Of a stretch of DNA of 64,000 bases, positions 60,571 to 64,000 are shown in pieces (positions within the stretch are counted from its first letter, which is position 1; the number at the start of each line of letters is the position of its first letter). The position numbers and the translations under genes were made by a program. The stretch is from Serripes groenlandicus. Its lineage: Eukaryota; Mollusca; Bivalvia; Cardiida; Cardiidae. The DNA is taken from positions 1,419,918 through 1,483,917 of the forward strand of contig JASEVX010000033.1 in NCBI GenBank assembly GCA_031761405.1. The letters run 5' to 3'. The notes under the pieces are model-generated. The model saw only the letters and a list, made by a program, of their open reading frames with translations. It did not search any database and had not been told where the DNA came from.

Positions 60571-60851
60571 ATTGATTGATTGGGGTTTAACGCCGTTTTT
60601 AACAATTTCTCAGTTATATCACGGCGGCCAGTTCACCTACTCATGCATTTCCTGGTTTTCTTACACGAGTACTCCACACAACAATCTTCCCAAGCAACTG
60701 GCTGCTTTTCCACATAGACTTAGCCCATTGGTGGAAGACGAATGACGCATGTCACATTGACTTTCGTCAATCATCGGAAAGAAAGTTGGCCGAGCCGGGA
60801 TTCAAACTCACAACCCCTGGATTGACAGCCCACGTCGCTACCGGGGCTCGG
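60571..60851 (-). mobile_element. S1 SINE with box A deleted, nested in an S3 SINE
   Basis: Minus copy: ATTGATTGATTGGGGTTTAA tail, CACGGCGGCCAGTTCACC, body, GGGATTCAAACTCACAACCC (box B-like), then CACGTCGCTACC joins GGGGCTCGG directly, so the box A segment (GACTGAGCTAC in other copies) is gone. Near-identical flanks TCCTACGCGCTCAG and CCCTACGCACTCAG mark the target duplication; S3-like sequence continues on the right. Confidence 0.8.
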
Positions 60852-60980
60852 CCCCTACGCACTCAGGATTGTAAAGTGAGCATATACCACTGACTTGCTG
60901 GTGTCAGGTTAAATGGACCAGTAGTACTGGTAATAATTACTTACCCAGGAACTATTTGCTGTGATCACTGAGTGTGTGAG
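60852..60980 (+). mobile_element. S3 SINE 3' part
   Basis: CACTGACTTGCTGGTGTCAGG, TTAAATGGACCAGTAGTACTGG and TTACCCAGGAACTATTTGC are S3 body/tail blocks. The left part lies before the S1 insertion. Confidence 0.55.
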
Positions 60981-61550
60981 ACAGTTTGATGTAAGTTTAA
61001 AACGTTTTTTTTCCATTGTGTCACTTCTGAATAATTGAGAGAAAATTAAAAAATAAAGGCTGTGTTACTCACAGTGATTTCTTACCAATATACAACACTT
61101 CTGCGGCAGGCAGGCGCGTAGCTAAGAAATATTTTGAGAGGTCCAAAAATAAAAATGAAACAAATGCGAAAAATGCAATGAAAACTGAACGCTAAGGGGG
61201 GTAAGGTTGAAAACGGACAAATCAGAACAATTTAGACATGGACAAATTGTCACATGAAGCATCTATATTTATTGATAATATTAGATGCCCTATACATGTA
61301 GTTTGTATGTTTATATGTATTTGTGATACATAATTAATGAGAGCGGCATAAAACACCAATCAATCTAACCATGACAACTAGTTCACCAGTAGTTCTGCTG
61401 CCATGTAGTAGAAATGTTCAATGCAATTTACAATGGTACATACACCCTTTTGACTAAAAATTGTAAAGACATTGTGGGGGAAAAAGGGGGGAAAATATAA
61501 CATAATACAAGCACAATAAGTCCATATTGATTAACACTAACCATTATTTG
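60981..61550. other. No recognisable feature except a SINE-tail scrap
   Basis: GAGAGCGGCATAAAACACCA + ATCAATC at about 61337-61364 resembles the S1 tail alone. Otherwise unassigned. Confidence 0.35.
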
Positions 61551-61554
61551 CTCA

Positions 61555-61650
61555 CTATGAACAATTTCTCCTTTTGTCAAAATGTTTTCTGAGGTTGGTT
61601 GCTGCAATCATGAATCAAAATGATCCTGCATGTGGGAAAGGGTTAAAGAA
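61555..61650 (-). mobile_element. Old MITE right half
   Basis: TATGAACAATTTCTCCTTTT + GTCAAAATG, GGTTGGTTGCTGCAATC, CTGCATGTGGGAAAGGGTTAA. Confidence 0.55.
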
Positions 61651-61826
61651 TCAATGAGAAAATAATCAAATCTTTTCTGTAATAAAACCAAATCAATATT
61701 TTGTTTTTTCTTTTCTTATTCTATTGATTTTTATATAAATATCTTGAAGAATCAAAATACAAGTTACTAAATAATTCTGACACAAAATACTTCTTCCTTG
61801 CTTCTGCCACATCCTTTCATATGCTA

Positions 61827-62033
61827 TACCTTTCCCAGATACAACAAATCTGCAGCAGACGACTTTTAAATGCTGGAGTAATATATGGAAAATCTCATGG
61901 TATAAAAGTTGAGTTTTAGAAAAGAGTTGAAAACATTGTGGCAAATGCAGGAATCGCTCATTATGAGCAATTTCTGCTTATGGCATAATGTTTGTAAGAA
62001 CGTCTGCTGCACAGAAAGTGAGGGAAAGAGCTA
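61827..62033 (-). mobile_element. Old MITE copy
   Basis: ACCTTTCCCAGATACAACAAA, CTGCAGCAGACGACTTTTA, hairpin GTGGCAAATGCAGGAATCGC + TCATTATGAGCAATTTCTGC + TTATGGCATAATG, GTCTGCTGCACAG, GTGAGGGAAAGAGC. Confidence 0.65.
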
Positions 62034-62084
62034 TGCAACCTCCGTGTTCTTCTATGGTCCTTGATACAGATACATATTAAAAAC

Positions 62085-62195
62085 CATTTCCAACCTACAG
62101 ACCAATTGTTGATGCATCTGCAGCAGATGGCTTTTGAAAACATTGTGGCAATGAGAAAATTATCCTTTTGCCACAATGATTTCAACCTCATTCAA
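62085..62195 (+). mobile_element. Old MITE left half
   Basis: CATTTCCAACCTACAGACC, GCATCTGCAGCAGATGGCTTT, GTGGCAATGAGAAAATTATC + CTTTTGCCACAATG (shortened hairpin). Confidence 0.55.
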
Positions 62196-62220
62196 TACTC
62201 AATTTCATATTTTTGTCTAT

Positions 62221-62421
62221 TTACCCTTTCCCACCTGCAGGTGCATTTTGACGCAAAAGCAGCAGACGACTTTTGAAAACATTGTGGCCAAAGGTGAAAT
62301 TGCTCATTATGAGTAATTTCTCCTTTGGCCACAATGTTTTCAACTTTACTTAATAATTAAGCTATCTTTTATAGAGATTTTTCAGGTGCTGCAGATTTGT
62401 TGTATGTGGGAAAGGGTTATA
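62221..62421 (+). mobile_element. Old MITE with GGCC-type arms, complete
   Basis: TTACCCTTTCCCACCTGCAGG, AGCAGCAGACGACTTTTG, hairpin ACATTGTGGCCAAAGGTGAA + ATTGCTCATTATGAGTAAT + TTCTCCTTTGGCCACAATGT, TTTATAGAGATTTTTC, GCTGCAGATTTGTTGTATG + TGGGAAAGGGTTA. Confidence 0.75.
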
Positions 62422-62489
62422 ACCTTTACTCGATATGCCTCAACAGCAGCCATCATTCCGTCATTCCGTGCCTGCATAGAAGATGTTAC

Positions 62490-62690
62490 TATTTTCCTGC
62501 CTCAACAAGAAACAACTTTTGAAAATATTGCCGAAAAAGGAGAAACTGTTTAATATGTATCACTTTTTTTCTCCACTTTTCACTATTTTCCTGCTTTAAC
62601 AAGAAACAACTTTTGAAAATATTGTCAGAAAAGAAGTAATTGTTTAATATGTATCAATTTTTTGCCACTTTTCAAGATTTATTTTTGCCC
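62490..62690. repeat. 94-bp direct duplication
   Basis: CTATTTTCCTGC, AACAAGAAACAACTTTTGAA + AATATTG and TGTTTAATATGTATCA occur twice, 94 bp apart. The unit includes a worn MITE arm. Confidence 0.7.
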
Positions 62691-63075
62691 AGAACTTTTA
62701 AAAGCAGATGATCTGAATTCTAGTGTTACCAATATTCTGAAAGCATTGTTGTGAAAGTCAGTTTTGTCCTTTGTGTTTTAGACCATTCCTTTTGGTCAGT
62801 CTGTGGGCCCAAGCTCTGGTAACCAGCTTTGAGGAACCAGACAACATGTGCAAATTACATGTGCCTGTTGGACCTAGGAGGCAAAGCAGACATGTTTTGA
62901 CTTTGACTGATGACTGAGACAAGACAAGACTCTTTAAGACCAAGCAAATGATAATAAAATGCAGGTTATACAGATAGCTATGGGAGAGTTGACACATCAG
63001 CATCTAGAGAATAATTATGAACCAAATAATAAAAGATGTAAAAAGTTAGTTATCTATACAAAAGAGATATCAATG

Positions 63076-63690
63076 TTAACTCTTTCCCACAAACAACAAA
63101 TCCACAGCAGATGGATTGAAATTCTTCAGACAAAAACAAGTAAATGATATATCTATAAACGAAAATAAAAAGCTGATTTGAGTTGACAATATTGTGGCTA
63201 ACTGAAACAAGAGGGCCCTCTGGCATCGCTCCACTGCCATTAGGCAAAATCTAAATCTCCAAATAGCCCCGCCTTCCCTGGCGGCCATGTTTTTTGACCA
63301 ATCAACATGGCTTGAGCGAATCTGATAGAGAGGGTCACCCTAGGAACATTTCTACAAAATTATTTGAAATCGGCCCTACACTTTCGGAGGAGAAGATTTT
63401 TAAGTTTTCACTATAGCCATATAAAGCAAAATAACCCCGCTCTCTGGTGGCCATGTCTTTCGACCAATCAACATGGCTTGATGGAAACTGAAAGAGGGTC
63501 ACCCAAGGAACAGTACTACAAAATTATTTGAAAATCGGCCTTACATGACGGACAATTCGCCATGACAAAAGCTTGACTGGCTTTCAGCCAGTGGAGCTAA
63601 AAACAATTCATTAGGAGTTATTTCTAAATTTGCCACTGTGTATTCAAGTCATCTGCAGCCGGTGCATGTTAAAACATAGGTTGTTTTCTG
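63076..63690 (-). mobile_element. Old MITE split by a Helentron-like element
   Basis: Left part TTAACTCTTTCCCACAAACA + AC, CCACAGCAGATGGATTG, ATATTGTGGCTAACTGAA; right part (after 63600) AACAATTCATTAGGAGTTAT, TTGCCACTGTGTATTCAAGTC, ATCTGCAGCCGGTGCATG. Confidence 0.55.
63208..63600 (+). mobile_element. Short pearl/Helentron-like element (GCTCCACTG type)
   Basis: Starts CAAGAGGGCCCTCTGGCATC + GCTCCACTGCC; ends with hairpin ACTGGCTTTCAGCCAGT + GGAGCTAA. CAGTGGAGC-type and GCTCCACTG motifs are inverted partners. The body has about two 165-bp units of the same repeat family as the element at 12073 (CCTGGCGGCCATGTTTTTTG, CCAATCAACATGGCTTGA). It sits at GAAA / AAACAATT of an old MITE. Confidence 0.75.
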
Positions 63691-63876
63691 TATAGTATGC
63701 ATCATTCTCTTTATCCAACAATGCTCTGAAAATTTGCAATTTTTCCATTTCTCAAATTGTTCTTAAAAGTTGCCTTTTGCAAAGACCTTGAAACTAAAGT
63801 ATTCTTTACCTGGCAAAGGGTAAAAAGAATTATTTTTGCAGGGAGATAGCTGATATAAAGAAAAATATTGACTTAC

Positions 63877-64000
63877 ATGAACTGTGAATCACTGACAACG
63901 GCAATCTGTGACTCCTCCAAGCTGTGATGAGGTTTTGGCTTCACTTGAATAGCAATCGAACACACCGACGTCTTGGCAAGCAGTGAGTCCAAAATGTCAA
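63877..64000 (-). CDS. Probable exon of an unidentified host gene (partial)
   Basis: On the minus strand, sequence entering from the right edge is open for 41 codons (DILDSLLAKTSVCSIAIQVK ... LEESQIAVVSDSQF) and stops at the donor CAGTTCAT|GTAAGTCAAT (GT at 63876-63875), a strong consensus splice donor in phase 2. GC content is clearly above the surroundings and no repeat matches it. I do not recognise the protein. The intron that follows would run leftward into the repeat-rich window. Confidence 0.6.

Overview
This window looks like transposable-element-rich nuclear DNA from a bivalve mollusc. I infer this from the combination of CAAGAG-headed, tandem-repeat-bearing pearl/Helentron-like elements, modular tRNA-derived SINEs with a shared 3' tail, and AT-rich sequence with almost no open reading frames; no species can be assigned. 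There are no operons, ribosome binding sites or bacterial genes. Only four stretches have a coding character: an open frame running off the left edge (minus strand, 1-796), a broken non-LTR retrotransposon (about 52.9-58.0 kb, minus), a probable host-gene exon at the right edge (63877-64000, minus, ending in a GTAAGT donor), and two weak exon candidates near 45.1 kb and 52.2 kb.

The dominant component is one family of short palindromic elements present more than 60 times. Its best copies are about 230 bp, begin TTAA-CCCTTTCCCTCATA, end TATGAGGGAAAGGG-TTAA, carry subterminal inverted repeats built on CTGCAGCAGACG / CGTCTGCTGCAG, and have a central perfect hairpin. The TTAA target and the CCC..GGG ends are the signature of piggyBac-type transposition, so these are called piggyBac-like MITEs. 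About 19 copies are young and nearly identical; the others form an older, diverged layer (ends CCCTTTCCCACATA). Below, 'reference MITE' means the copy at 58692-58921, and plus orientation means the GACGC-containing end is on the left. No transposase is present.

The second component is pearl/Helentron-like non-autonomous elements: CAAGAG at the 5' end, tandem repeats of about 150-180 bp inside, a GACA/GGAC-rich microsatellite, then a 3' hairpin and often CTAA. Elements of this type are at 12.1-12.8, 19.9-20.7, 23.3-24.7, 31.9-32.1, 34.0-35.0, 38.5-40.2, 41.2-44.7 (with two more nested), 55.1-57.6 and 63.2-63.6 kb. Each has its own matched pair of subterminal motifs. Other components are two tRNA-headed SINE families sharing one 3' tail, a third tRNA-like SINE, a 5S-rRNA-derived SINE pair, a 246-bp MITE with 4-bp target duplications, a TA-flanked Tc1/mariner-type MITE, two other foldback families, and simple arrays with 31, 37, 54, 72, 79 and 179-bp periods.

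Insertions are heavily nested, which gives relative ages: old MITEs are split by Helentron-like elements and SINEs; the retrotransposon is split by a Helentron-like element; one Helentron-like repeat block holds three later insertions. The window is best read as intergenic or intronic DNA beside, or inside, a minus-strand host gene entering from the right.
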